Shown here: piece by piece, positions 34,452-45,258 of the stretch
Numbering within the stretch: the first letter of the stretch is position 1
Layout: every line of letters begins with the position of its first letter
Assembly (NCBI GenBank): GCA_036674765.1
Contig: JARVKI010000001.1
Location: forward strand, 806,001-870,000
Direction of reading: 5' to 3'
DNA: 64,000 bases
From: Seiridium cupressi
Taxonomy: Eukaryota; Ascomycota; Sordariomycetes; Amphisphaeriales; Sporocadaceae
Position numbers and translations under genes: made by a program
Notes under the pieces: generated by a model
The model's input: only the letters and a program-made list of their open reading frames with translations
Database searches by the model: none
Told to the model about the DNA's origin: nothing

Positions 34452-35989
34452 TTATAGCTTCGGTCGAGGATCCAATGCCGGAGGGGTTCCATCTGCCCAA
34501 GGGCAAGTTCCGCTCAGCTCCGACTCAAACGGGACGTAGTTGAGTGTGATGCCTTGACGCAATCCTCGCAGATATCTATCGGAAGGCGGTGATCTGCTCG
34601 TGGACTGCAATCCGTTCTCGGAGGCCTTATCAAATGCCTTTTTGTGCCTGTCTGTTTCGAAAGTCAGGAATTTCATCTGAGCGTATGCGATATTATACCA
34701 CGTCTCAACGACTTCGATACGTTGCTCTCGGTATGCGTGGAATATCTGGCTTAGAGAGGTGGTATCAGGACAGGGGCGCCGTAGGAGGAGCGCATGCAGG
34801 TGATTTGCCAAACAAACAGCCGATTCAATGCCCATGTTACCTCCGGCACTACGGAAGTTACTGTTAGTCGGGACCCGCTTTGTGGGTTGGGAGACGCCTC
34901 GCGGTGGTGCGGACCAACGACGGGAAAGAAAAGAAAAAGCCTTACCCTAGATTCGGCGTGACCTGTAGAGCAGAGGAGTCAATTTCGAACCCTCATTGAT
35001 GCTGGATGAGCAACGTACCTTGTGTACTGAATCCCCAAGAAGGACCACACGCCCACGGCTCCACACTCGACTAATTCCTTGCTCGAGATGGCGCAGATTC
35101 CCAACATCGCGGCCCTTCCATAACTCTTCGAACGTGATATCTCCGATGATCTTCTCATCGAGATACGGCTTCACGAACTCAGCAGCGTCTGCTTTGGTAA
35201 AGCGCTTCCGCTCCTTGGTTGGCTCCGCCAGTGTTTTATAAATGAAATAGTACGTCCTGTCGCCGCCCGTGAGGGTTTGAAACGCCCAGCCATCGCTGTG
35301 TCTCTCGACGATTTCACCGTCATGGAAGGCGTCTGTTCGAGGTCCGTGGCCGTATAATCCGTGCGTAAAGGAGGTGAAAGGTGCTGCGTCGATATCTCCG
35401 GGATGCATTTCGCTGAGCAGTTGGCGCACTTTGCTGTGAACTCCATCAGCTCCGATCACGATGGAGCCATGCTCCACAGATCCATCCTCCAAGGTGACGG
35501 ACACGCCATCATCCCGTTCCTGTATCGACTTGACGCTCTTGGAAGTTTTGATGCGCTGATGATGATCAGGGAGGCTTCTCAGTAACAAGTCAACGAGTTG
35601 ATATCGTTCAAATAACATCACGTTGTAGCCAAATCTAATATCAATGTAAGCGTATGGGCTGATGGCTCGAACCCCATGGCGACCTACTTCTCTGCGATCA
35701 CTGTGCCGCCATCATCACGCCAACCCTTATCATCGCCATTGACATGGACTGTGCTACGCATCGGTGACCCCAGCTTCAGTACATCATTGAACATCCCGAG
35801 CTGATGCAGTATCCGGACTACGTGAGGCATGATGGATATCGCTGCACCCTCGGGGTCCGTGATCGAATCGCGTCTTTCGAAAAGCACGTAATCAATCTCG
35901 GCCAGTCTCAAACAATGTGCCATCGCCAAACCAGCTGGGCCCCCGCCAATGATGATAGCTTTGAAGTGGCCATGGTTTGCCGTGTGCAT
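34452..35989 (-). CDS. FAD-dependent monooxygenase (salicylate-hydroxylase-like)
   Basis: Four exons: 35989-35688, 35634-35019, 34962-34946 and 34848-34452 (443 aa). The Rossmann FAD motif is IIIGGGPAGLAMAHCL (Gly15, Gly17, Gly20). GSIVIGADGVHSKVRQLL is the DG motif region, and RVVLLGDSVHKVTPNLGAGG is the GD motif contacting FAD ribose. This is the class A flavoprotein hydroxylase fold, which uses NAD(P)H and O2 to oxygenate aromatic or polyketide substrates. Introns are 53, 56 and 97 nt. The third exon is only 17 nt and encodes VTPNLG across the most conserved part of the GD motif, which makes the structure convincing. It lies among other accessory genes on the same strand; the substrate is unknown. 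Confidence 0.92.
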
Positions 35990-36677
35990 GGACGCCTATT
36001 ATCCGGCTGGAAATTTCAAATGAAATTGGCTCGACCGTGTTCTGTCCTTGAATCAGTACTTGGGCGTCTGTTGAGAGTTGTAATCCCGTATTGCGCAACA
36101 CCAGCTGACAGTTGTCCTTTGTTTGTAAGCGCGAGAATTGAACCTGGTAATAAAATATGACATTAATCCACTTTAATCACTAAAATGGGCCACAACGAGA
36201 CACTATCGCCAAAGTAGCATAGTAGCTAAGACACCTAGCAGCGCTGGCATCAGCATTGAAGGCACGTAGAGTATTGTCATAGTTGCCATAAGGTCCGTTT
36301 CCGTCTTCCATGAATCTGCAGTTGTTGTAGTAGGAGGGTCTTACCTGAGAATTGACAGCAATAACTCAAGGATCAGACGATGAACATATGTATTTCTTGG
36401 CATATATTGCCCAAAGCTATAGGCCTGCTCGCGCAGACCAAGAACAAGGCCCTCATACATTATGCCAAAGACAAGTGGACCTGGACTTGGGCACGATGAT
36501 GCTGGTAGTATGGTGCCAATACTCCAACGAAGTTGAATAAGCTTATCCGATGTGTGCGATTGGATTTCCCTCGAAAAGTATCATCTAACAACAACCATTC
36601 GGCAGTAATGGAACCAACAAACTATCAATGGCCCGCGGCTTGGAAAACGTCGACTGTATGAACCAAGCACCAATTTT
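35990..36677. other. Intergenic, no gene recognised
   Basis: Upstream of the monooxygenase (minus) and downstream of the small Cys-rich frame (minus). Nothing supportable is seen. Confidence 0.5.
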
Positions 36678-36989
36678 CTAACCTGTACAATAACGACATC
36701 TCGTATCGTACTGCGCATATGTCCCAACGATGTATCTCTTACACTGATACTTGTCGCACTTCTTTGATTCATGGCGCATGTACTCGGTAGTATCGGTCAT
36801 GATGCTGAATTTCTTCTTGCCACTCTTTACAGGTAGCTCCTTGCCATCTAGAGGCCGCCCGCAAATCTCGCAAACGTTGAGCATGTAGAAACAGTATTTG
36901 TCGAAGTTATACTGCGGCTCTTTGGTTCTCAAATCTTCGGCATTCTTGAAAAATACCCGTTGGTAGTAGGGCAGTGAATTCGTTGACAT
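36678..36989 (-). CDS. Small hypothetical protein with Cys pairs
   Basis: An ATG-started frame of 103 aa that I do not recognise. Visible features are a CEICGRPLDGKELP segment (CxxC), then KKCDKYQCKRY and a C-terminal TRCRYC, so six of its cysteines fall in three pairs that could bind zinc. Basic and aromatic residues are frequent and there is no signal peptide. The composition is more protein-like than neighbouring random frames. The 3' end is uncertain: a GTTAGA donor near the stop and a GATAG acceptor about 60 bases on could add roughly 13 residues. A 5' exon upstream is also possible because an AG lies just before the ATG. Treat as a tentative gene. Confidence 0.42.
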   Translation of the reverse strand: MSTNSLPYYQRVFFKNAEDLRTKEPQYNFDKYCFYMLNVCEICGRPLDGKELPVKSGKKKFSIMTDTTEYMRHESKKCDKYQCKRYIVGTYAQYDTRCRYCTG

Positions 36990-39293
36990 GTCATTCCCTC
37001 AGGCCTGTATGGCTGAGAAAGGGCTTTGTGACCACATAGACTGTCCGCACATATGAGCTGGGAACCACCGAATTGGAGGTGAATACCGACCTTTCTTGTC
37101 GTGGTGTAGGTTGTGGCTTTGTTTATGAATTGGACTTGACAACAGACAAGACCGAACCGCCATATACCACCAAGACAGCTTTGGTTGTCAAGGTCATTCC
37201 ATGGGGCTGTTGAATTCTGATATATCAACTTCAGATTGCACTCTTTCTCGGTTGAGTACATGTGCTCCAAGCCAGGTAGTACCTCAGACCACCCATGGGT
37301 TGATGTGGTCCAATCGCGAAAAGTCATCACGCTCGATGCCCCGAGGCCTCACGTGGATCGGCCTGATTCATGGGACGTCTCAAGGCCATCGAGGACCATC
37401 AGGATCACCACAAACCAATGGAAGAGTGCGGCCTCTCATATTGGGCCAGACTGGTAGGTGTTGACGTGGTTCGCCGATGACATCCAATTCCAGACAAAGC
37501 CGGACTGGAACTCCGTCCCAACCACTTGCAAACCGCTCCGTCGGTGAGCAAAAGACTATGCTGCTATGCAGTCTGCAGCAATGCCGGCCCAACATTGGGC
37601 TCGTTCTGATGAGGCCTCGACCAAAATGCGGAGTATGTGGATCTGGGGTATTCGAGTGGAGGCGGCCTTATTAGCGAACCGCTCTTGGATGTCTAGAGTA
37701 ACCTCGATACTTTGTTCTTGCATGAAATATAGCGATGTAGTGCAGCGCACGATGCAGGTTGTGCGGCATGACAATCTTTCGTGGTTTCTGCCGTTTTTGT
37801 TGTGACGAGAAGAATACAGTTTCGCAGTCCCCAACGCCCCATGCCATAGATATTTGTCCACATCCATGGATTGCTAAGCTGAGAGCTCCCCTCCTTCCTC
37901 TGCACCTGTGTGTAACAAAGTTCTAATGTGTCAAAGTGATACGCTAGGCCGTTCCTGATGGTACTACAGGTCTCGCAAGATCTGTGCTAGACGAAGCAGA
38001 AAGGGGGGGCGTAACGGACAGGACTCGGTGTGGAACGTGGTATGCGGTCCAGGCGCCTCAATACATCATGATCTAGCTATACAATCGGGCAAGATTCATG
38101 AGTGGTCGGCTAATGTATTGGGCGAACGACTAAAGCGACATATCAATCGCCCGAAAATTGGTTGTGTTATGATCGCTGACCATTAGGAAGGCACCACGTG
38201 GGTCTGTGATGGCTCGATAAGTCGCGAAGCTCGGATGAGGCTATGAGATGCAGGATTTCGGGTAGCCAGATCTCTTCACGGAAAGAGACGGCTAGAACCG
38301 CTTCTAAGTCGGCAGCTTTAGCATGGAGTGGCCAACGTGACACAGCATGAAGAGCATTCGAGTGGACTTCGGCTACGGGGAGACACGACCAATGACTGCA
38401 CTTCAGATGCAGACCCCAACAGCCTCCAGTGAGGACCAAAGCATCACCATGTTGGGTGCTCCAGCTCCAGCCACCAGCAGGTACAGCAAAGCTTGGCACC
38501 GCCACTTGTGATCCACGATCCGGATGCTGCTTGGAGGGTTGATTTTCGTAGCTGCCCAAACGGCATCCAAGCTATACGGCGACTGGTAAGAGTAAAATGA
38601 TGTGCGGATAGATCCAAGCCAAAGCCACGATCTTCAGTTGGAGCAAATAACTACATGCCGAAGTGGGATTCACTCTTAGCTGGGCTGCTCATTGCAGAAG
38701 CTCGAGCTGATAATACTTGTATTTTCTCGATGCTGCGACTGCCGTCTGGTTGGTTTTTGGGTTTATGGCAACCGTGGAGTAAAGGCTGATAGACCTGGAT
38801 GTTAACACGCTATTTGCCACCAGAAATTACTCACCGATGGGCAAGTTGTACTGTTTTAAGGCACTAACTCTTTAAGGTAATTATCAACGTATAATATTTT
38901 GAATACGACTATAATGAAATTATAAATAGAGTATCTGTAGCTGAAGTTTGTGGCTTACAATACCCAGCTTATAGCCACTGTTGATAAATATCCTCTCATA
39001 GGAGTAGCTATCCAAACCCCCTTGGTCTATTGTAATTCAGCTGTGCTGGTAGTTTCTCTGTGCGACCAGCTATAATTACGCCAATGAGAAACGTTGTGCT
39101 ACACAGTTTAATTGTGTATTTTACGTATTCATATATCGAACCTAGTGTGTAACAACTTTATAATATTAGTAACGATATGGCTGAATTTTGTCCACCAATG
39201 TAAGCATTGTCCATTATATTTGATCCTACCTCGAAAGGAGTCCAAAGGCCAGCATAGCCTTCTTTGCTAGTCAAAACGGATTACTATACTTGT
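36990..39293. other. Long intergenic, no gene recognised
   Basis: About 2.3 kb. Open frames at 36929-37330 and 38167-38559 (minus) have no recognised domain. From about 38,860 to 39,290 the sequence becomes A/T-rich, leading into the degenerate oxygenase gene. Confidence 0.45.
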
Positions 39294-40044
39294 TTAGGTA
39301 TCGATGCCCTACTTTTTCTCGTGCCAGTCAATGCTCTTCCAGCTTTTGCCACTGGCATCCTTAAATATAGCATTATGTTATAGCCATATCAAATAAGCCA
39401 ACGAGTATCCGTCGGTGGTATTTCTTCCGGGAAATGGAACTACTCAATGCTAGTAAGACTCGAATTGTGAACCTGACATGAACCTCAACGAGTCACCGAT
39501 ATTGACTACTGCACACCCTTCCTTTGGTTCGAAAAACTCCCCGTCTCCTGTCGTCGGGACTTGGAATTGCAATCCATAGTCCGTCGAAAAGAGCAATGTA
39601 AGTGATCCAACATTCGTGTGGGCCTGATACCTCAAGTTCGGGCTCCCCTCTGCTAACACTGGGTATTTTAGCATTCCGAACGCGCTGTTGGGCTCCACAC
39701 TTGGTCGATGGAACAGGCCGAAACTTGCTCCGCTGGGCGATTGCGATACAGAGCTGAGGGTTTTCAGAATGATCTTTCCAACGCGATGCAAGTTGTTCGT
39801 CAGAAACTGGGCGAAGCTAAGGTGTGGCTGGAGATCTTCGGGGTAGTATATATCGGGAGCCTCGGATGATACATTGTATAGGTGGTCTCGTGATATCTGG
39901 ATAAGCGTTGAGATTCATCTTCCACAAGTACAGGGAACAATTGTAGTGACTGACAAGATACCCATCAAACCCATCGGCGGCATCCTTGCTTATCCCGACA
40001 TTTCTTCCCATGCGCTTGAGTCCCACAAGGTCAGATCGCGACAA
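39294..40044 (-). pseudogene. 2-oxoglutarate/Fe(II) dioxygenase-like gene, degenerate
   Basis: On the minus strand one frame reads IYYPEDLQPHLSFAQFL, then RYQAHTNVGSLTLLFSTDYG (iron-binding His-x-Asp region, here HTN) and CAVVNIGDSLRFMSG. After that, codon by codon, it continues as the usual end of this family (a His, VVPFPGR, then HNAIFKDASGKSWKSIDWHEKK). However, stops interrupt it at 39450, 39444, 39378, 39309 and 39294. Several stops sit where Arg or Gln/Glu would fit (TGA for CGA; TAA or TAG for CAA or CAG), as expected from C-to-T changes. Upstream, the fragment GLKRMGRNVGISKDAADGFD lies in another frame. The N-terminal oxygenase part was not found. Related intact enzymes oxidise small metabolites. 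The gene is not functional as read. Confidence 0.78.
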
Positions 40045-40831
40045 ACACTCCGTTTATTTCTTTAAGACTTTCCCGTCCAACTTATGTGGGTCCATCTGGC
40101 CAATACCATACTGCATAAGCTCGTTTTCAGGAGTAATGAATATATCTACCTGTTCGTAAGCGCGAGTCCTGCGGAATCGCATCCGGCCCGGTATTCCTGA
40201 AGTATACGATCATAACAGCACTCTTAAGTATGATCCGAGCTAAATGATGGCACGATTGGAAAGCAGTCTGGTGACAGACAGTCGAGTTGGCCATTATGCG
40301 ATATAGGCCGGATGGTATTGGCAATATAGAGGAAAAGTAGGATTGAGGAGCACATCCACGATACTCATTTTCACGTGGCTTGTGCTATATATTAATTCCC
40401 ATTCATACGAGATGCCTAGAGAAGACTGTAAGGCTAAGAGCTTTAGTACACGAAATAAAGGCTCATCAAGTAGCAAATCTACCACTTCATATTTAAGTTT
40501 TTCTCCGAAGGCATAAATAGTGTTACATCACTGTCATGATCAACAAAAGTGGGTTCTAGACATGTTATATTACAAGTCATAGATCTGAAGCGCTGTCGAC
40601 CAGGGTGGCACATTCAATGCGTAGCTCATCTGTTTCGTTCTTATATAAGCAACGAATAAAGTAAGTAACAAGCAAAGCAACCCAGCAAGAAATATATTGG
40701 GTTTTGTCTGGTTACAAAAATAAAAATAAAAAAAGACTAGTTTCCCGTAGCATGGTCCTGGCCTGCAGAGATAATTGGGTTCTGGGAGCGCTTGCTCGGG
40801 AAATATTCAATAGCTGGATTGACCACGGTTT
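40045..40831. other. Intergenic, AT-rich
   Basis: Between the degenerate oxygenase and the cupin gene. A/T-rich in places (for example AAAAATAAAAATAAAAAAAG near 40,717). No gene is seen. Confidence 0.5.
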
Positions 40832-41236
40832 TTACTCCCCATCCCACCCTGTGAGATTTACGACCTTGGGTGTCCTGCCACTTCTCACGACACACAGCAC
40901 CAACTTCTCATCACCATCATTAACCTCCTGATGCTCCATCCAGGCTGGGATTAGACAAAAGTCGCCAGTCTCTAGCTTCGTTTTCTTTTTGCCGCCCTCC
41001 GAGGTAATGGCGCCGCGCCCGCTCGCACAGAAGATCACAGTGTCCTGTTCTCCGTGATGATGCACAGCGGAGGATGTGTGTGGCTCCGCGATCATCCGCG
41101 AGGCACAAATTCCGTCGCACAAGTCGGAGATGGCGTTGCTACGCTCCATGCCTTCCGTTTGCCCGCCTGAGGTCTGGAGAGCAGTGCCTTGGGCGAGTGT
41201 CACAGGCTGGCTGGGCTTTGGGCGTAAATCAGACAT
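40832..41236 (-). CDS. Cupin-domain protein
   Basis: An intronless frame of 134 aa from the ATG at 41236. It carries both cupin motifs: AVHHHGEQDTVIFCASGRG (motif 1, His-rich metal ligands with a Glu) and GDFCLIPAWMEHQEVND (motif 2, third His). This is a single-domain beta-barrel of usual small size. Such proteins range from sugar isomerases to dioxygenases and small secondary-metabolism enzymes, so the reaction cannot be named. There is no signal peptide, so it is probably cytosolic. It lies upstream of the broken oxygenase on the same strand, at the edge of the accessory block. Confidence 0.85.
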   Translation of the reverse strand: MSDLRPKPSQPVTLAQGTALQTSGGQTEGMERSNAISDLCDGICASRMIAEPHTSSAVHHHGEQDTVIFCASGRGAITSEGGKKKTKLETGDFCLIPAWMEHQEVNDGDEKLVLCVVRSGRTPKVVNLTGWDGE

Positions 41237-43928
41237 TATTGTTGAATCTTCAAGAAAAATAGAAAGATAAAAGAGTAATTTAATTTATGTATCTAGTATG
41301 ACCTTGTCCTTGGTTATGGATTGCCTTCGTAGGACACCCCTATAGAGGGCCGAAGTTGGAGATAATTTCCATATTTCGGGTATGATGTCACAGGCACCAT
41401 AATATCGACGTCAACCATACCTATTGGCCTGCACTCTGGTACTAGGTCATACCAGCCCTCACCAGTTTTCATTTTGGCGACGCCGACATCACAAGTGGAT
41501 CTACCATGGCAACATGGATTTTCAACAATCCAGTGACTCCCCTCATATGCTCCCAGCCTCATCATTAAGCTTAGCTACAATATAATTAGGTGATGCCTAT
41601 TCTGTAAGCCACTCATCAACCTTGATACCAGTGAATGCAGAACAGCAGGGACAAACATGATGTGGAGCCGCTTGACTCTAACCTTCTCCTAACAAGCCCA
41701 AAGTTGCCAGCCATACTAACTAGAATGGATTGATCCTAGCCAGATGGGTATACTAGGTTAGTTAGTTGTCTTGCAGCGCATCCGAGCGACATATTAATCG
41801 AGCATACCCAGTCCTACGACCTGGCAATCGCTGGATGTTATGCCTATGAAATGCCATGGCGTTTGAGGCTCCGTGGGATGCGGAAAAGAGTGATACATCT
41901 GATAACGGCTAGGAAGCTCTCTCAAGGATCATGTGTTTCAATCGAAGAAATGCGCCAGACGTGATGGCGAATATCATTTGCCGGGCCTTCTACAAGTACA
42001 CGAGCAAGCAGAGCGCTACTATCTTAGCATAGGCTTGAACCTTACCCCACGATGCTCAAGAAGTCAGGAGGTTTCCGTTTTCAGGCCGGGATTGACTTTC
42101 TTTTGTGTCGTATCAAATGACCGGACTTGATACCGACTGGCCAATTGCTGGGGGGCACTTTGTGAGAAGGTGCAGTGTGTGCCGAAACGATAGGCGAACG
42201 TACTGCGGTACTGTGATACTTAGGAGAGGTGTTATCCGTTAATCCATACTGCCGATGCATTTGCATGGGTGGTTTTTGGTCCAATGGTGAGACGACGGCT
42301 TCATTGTGGATGGCAGCCATGAAGCATCCTCACCCGGGCGAAGAACGTTACGCAGTTGGAGGCTACAATTGGGTTTGGGTTGGGACTGCGAGCCGGCACT
42401 GCCGCCCTGCAGTTTCTAGGTTATTGTTTATCACAAAACCATCACATTGTTCCTAGCAGACTGTCCATGGTGCAATTGATGCCAAGTACCACGGCTTAAC
42501 GAGATAGGGGGCCGCATTCCATTGAGCGTCATCAACTTTCTGCCATTGGACTCGTGATTGGCATTTTGGTATTGCGTAGATCGACGTCACAATCCCTGTC
42601 AGCTGGAGAAACGTGACCGTTCGGGAACTCTGCCGTTTCAGTGTGAATGGGCGTACCGCATCCCGACAGTGAGGATCGCCAGGGCCTTGCGCAAATCCCA
42701 CCCGCGTCTGGGAACACACGACGATATAATTGTGCGAGCTGAGATGTTTATCGAGATCGCTAGCCTGTAAATCACTGCCTCCATAGGGAGGCATGGAATT
42801 TGTGGCCCCTTTGAGCAGCCACGCAGCAAGGCATGACGAGAATCACCATTGTGCGGCATATGGGTTTGTCAAGTGTAGTACATGCGAAGAATTGCGTGGA
42901 TCAGTCTGACAAAGCATTCTCGGCTTCCATCATTATTGGATAGCGACTCGAGCTTGACAAGCGAGAGAAGGACTGAGTGGTCGGCCATTGTTTGCCATTG
43001 CGGTCGAAACAAAACACGCCAAAGCTTAGAGGTCGTCCAAGACGGAAGTTGACAGGGGGGGGGGGGGGGGGGGGGTTGCCGTACCTAAGGCGACGATGCT
43101 TAATATGCTGTATTAAGGAAATGGGGCATCAACAGCTTGGTCAAGAACATCCAAAACCTCATGGCCCACCATAGCAACAAGAAAGTAAGAGTCATCCTAT
43201 GCTTGTTGATGCCCAGTTTCCCCACCAGCAGCATAAAGAAGATGTGGATTGTATGTACAATGGGCATGGATTGCTGGGATACCTCGAGGACCCTGAAATG
43301 ATCCCATCTTGTTGCATTAATACACCTCGACAAGCCAGTCTCTGCTGTGAATTTTCCCCCCTTCTCCTTATAATAAATAACACCCTCATCCTTTTTGATC
43401 AGCACCAAACCAACGTCACTTGAAGGTTCCAGAATTCACAAAAGAAGCAACCAGCGCTAAGCATTGCCGATCAAAGAACCATCTCAGCCCCCTGAATTCC
43501 TGCTCATCATCTGGGCTCACGAGACGCCTGAGGTACCTACACTAGAGCCCACCTGGGCAGCGATAGAGGCCAAGGTTCACCTGCAACACCCACTGCAAAA
43601 GTCCAAGAAACCTACACTAAGAGCTGGAGACAAGGCCCGCTTGCAACTTGCAGTCCCATCGCTTTCCCGCTACTGAAGAACGCTCATACCCGACTGGCCA
43701 TTTATTTGAGGTCTAAGTTACATACAATCACATTGCACTGCAATCCCCGCTCTTCCCCTCCAACCGGCATCCTGCACCACCAAGAGCGATAAACCACACC
43801 TGACGAAAGTTGTTATCGCGAGTCGCCTGACAAACACTCCACGGCTGTCCACGACGACCTCTCCTCCAAGAACAACCACACATTGACCTTGCGTCTCGTT
43901 TCGCATCGTGCGACTCACCGCAGTCAAC
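41237..43928. other. Long intergenic with poly-G tract
   Basis: About 2.7 kb. Small frames (for example 41314-41565 minus, 42453-42794 minus) have no recognised motif. It contains a 21-G run at 43055-43075. The last 200 bases are C-rich and probably the leader of the endosulfine gene. Confidence 0.5.
43055..43075 (+). repeat. Poly-G tract, 21 G
   Basis: An uninterrupted run of 21 G in non-coding sequence. Long G runs are rare and can form G-quadruplex structures; the exact length may also be affected by sequencing. Confidence 0.9.
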
Positions 43929-44579
43929 ATGAACCCCCTCCAGAAGAATAAGATCGACATCAAGGTAAGCCGCCCAATGCCGTACAATCACTCCCCCGCC
44001 TCGCCCGCTCCCTCCTTGCGTGTAGAGCGCCAATGTCGCATGCCTGACGAGGGAGGCAAGGGACAACAGGCACAAACACAATCGAGAGTCCCGCCTCTGA
44101 TGCCCAATCCTTGACTCTGTCTACTCATTTACCGATTTGCTTCGGATTATTGCAAGCTAACCAGCTATGCTTCCCCTCAGTCCCTATCGCCCGATGAGCA
44201 GCGCCTCTTCCGGCTCTACGGCAAGCTGCCGAGCAAGTCTGACCATTTTGCCAAGCACCTGAAGGACCGCAAGTACTTCGACAGCGGCGACTATGCCATG
44301 TCCAAGGCCGGCAAGGGCGACAGCGTCGACACGGGCTCCGTGGGCAGCCAGCACCCCGTCCCCGAGAACATTCCCCACCTGTCCTCGCCCAACGGTGCCA
44401 ACAGCAACAGCGGCCTGCCCATGCCGCACCATAGCAGCATCGGTGGCGGCCAGGCCGCGAGCCCCATCAAGGAGAGCAGCTTCCTGAACCGCGAGTCGAG
44501 CGCCGATGACGCCGAGGAGAAGACCGCCGCCGGTGAGCCTGCTGTGCAAGAGGAGAAGGGCATTCCTATCAGAAGATAA
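43929..44579 (+). CDS. IGO1: Endosulfine / Igo1-type PP2A inhibitor
   Basis: Two exons: 43929-43964 and 44181-44579 (144 aa), with a 216-nt intron (GTAAGC..CCTCAG), long for this window. The core reads LSPDEQRLFRLYGKLPSKSD, then DRKYFDSGDYAMSKAG. FDSGDYA, with Ser47, is the endosulfine/ARPP-19 signature phosphorylated by Greatwall/Rim15 kinases. The phosphorylated form inhibits PP2A-B55, and in yeast Igo1/Igo2 promote entry into quiescence and protect mRNAs on nutrient loss. The C-terminal 80 residues are Ser/Gly/Pro-rich and disordered, as usual. The first exon (MNPLQKNKIDIK) is short but starts in a good context after a long C-rich leader. Role is inferred from the yeast pathway. Confidence 0.95.
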
Positions 44580-45258
44580 GGCGAGCATGTAGTATCAGAG
44601 AAAGAAAGGCGTTGCCATGGTCTTGGAAGGGCTGGCTGTAACGCAGAATCAAGAGCCGAGACGATTGGAGTGATCACTAAGGTATGAGAGGGCCACTCCT
44701 GAAGTAAGCCGGGCGTCGTGTCTGCACTCAGGCCCTCCCTCGCTTGCTCAAAAGCCCGACACACTCGCTTCTGGGGATGACGATTGATCAGTTGGTGTCT
44801 GATGTAACGGCACAGGCTTGTATGTCATACCGCACTCGCGTTTGGACGTTGGTCGTTCCGAGTTACGATGATGACTTTGCAAGGAAACAGTTTATGGCGT
44901 TGTAGGGTATCTTTTGCTATGGTGTCCGTGTAAAAGCCGTTACCTTCTGGTATCGTTATACCTGTCTATTACAGTTGTTTAAACGGACGTCTTCACTACG
45001 TGCTTCGATCTGATCACTTGGGGTTGTGTACCTCTTTTTGGACGTATATGCTCCTGTCGTTGTCAAACAAGGATTCAATGTCAGAGTAGAGGGACAAGAT
45101 GTCGCATCGAATGGCTACAGATTTTCAATGAAGTCAAACCAAAACGAGTCTGTTCGTGACATCATGCTTTTTTTTCTATGCCATATACTCATGTCGGACA
45201 TGTCATCGGAAATTGGCCCTGCCGGTTTCTGCGTTGGCCGTTGTTTTGCCTCCCCAGT
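44580..45258. other. Intergenic, convergent 3' flanks
   Basis: This stretch holds the 3' ends of IGO1 (plus) and MYG1 (minus). No gene is seen. Confidence 0.5.

Noticed and set aside
35640..35690. tRNA B-box-like GGTTCGAGCC on the minus strand
   Set aside because: It lies in the first intron of the FAD monooxygenase and no cloverleaf or A box accompanies it.
36120..36150. tRNA B-box-like GGTTCAAT on the minus strand
   Set aside because: Flanking bases cannot form the T stem, so not a tRNA.
38167..38559. 130-codon minus-strand frame
   Set aside because: No recognised motif and no exon partners; kept as intergenic.
41314..41565. 83-codon ATG-started minus-strand frame upstream of the cupin
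   Set aside because: Short, no domain; could be a remnant but nothing supports it.
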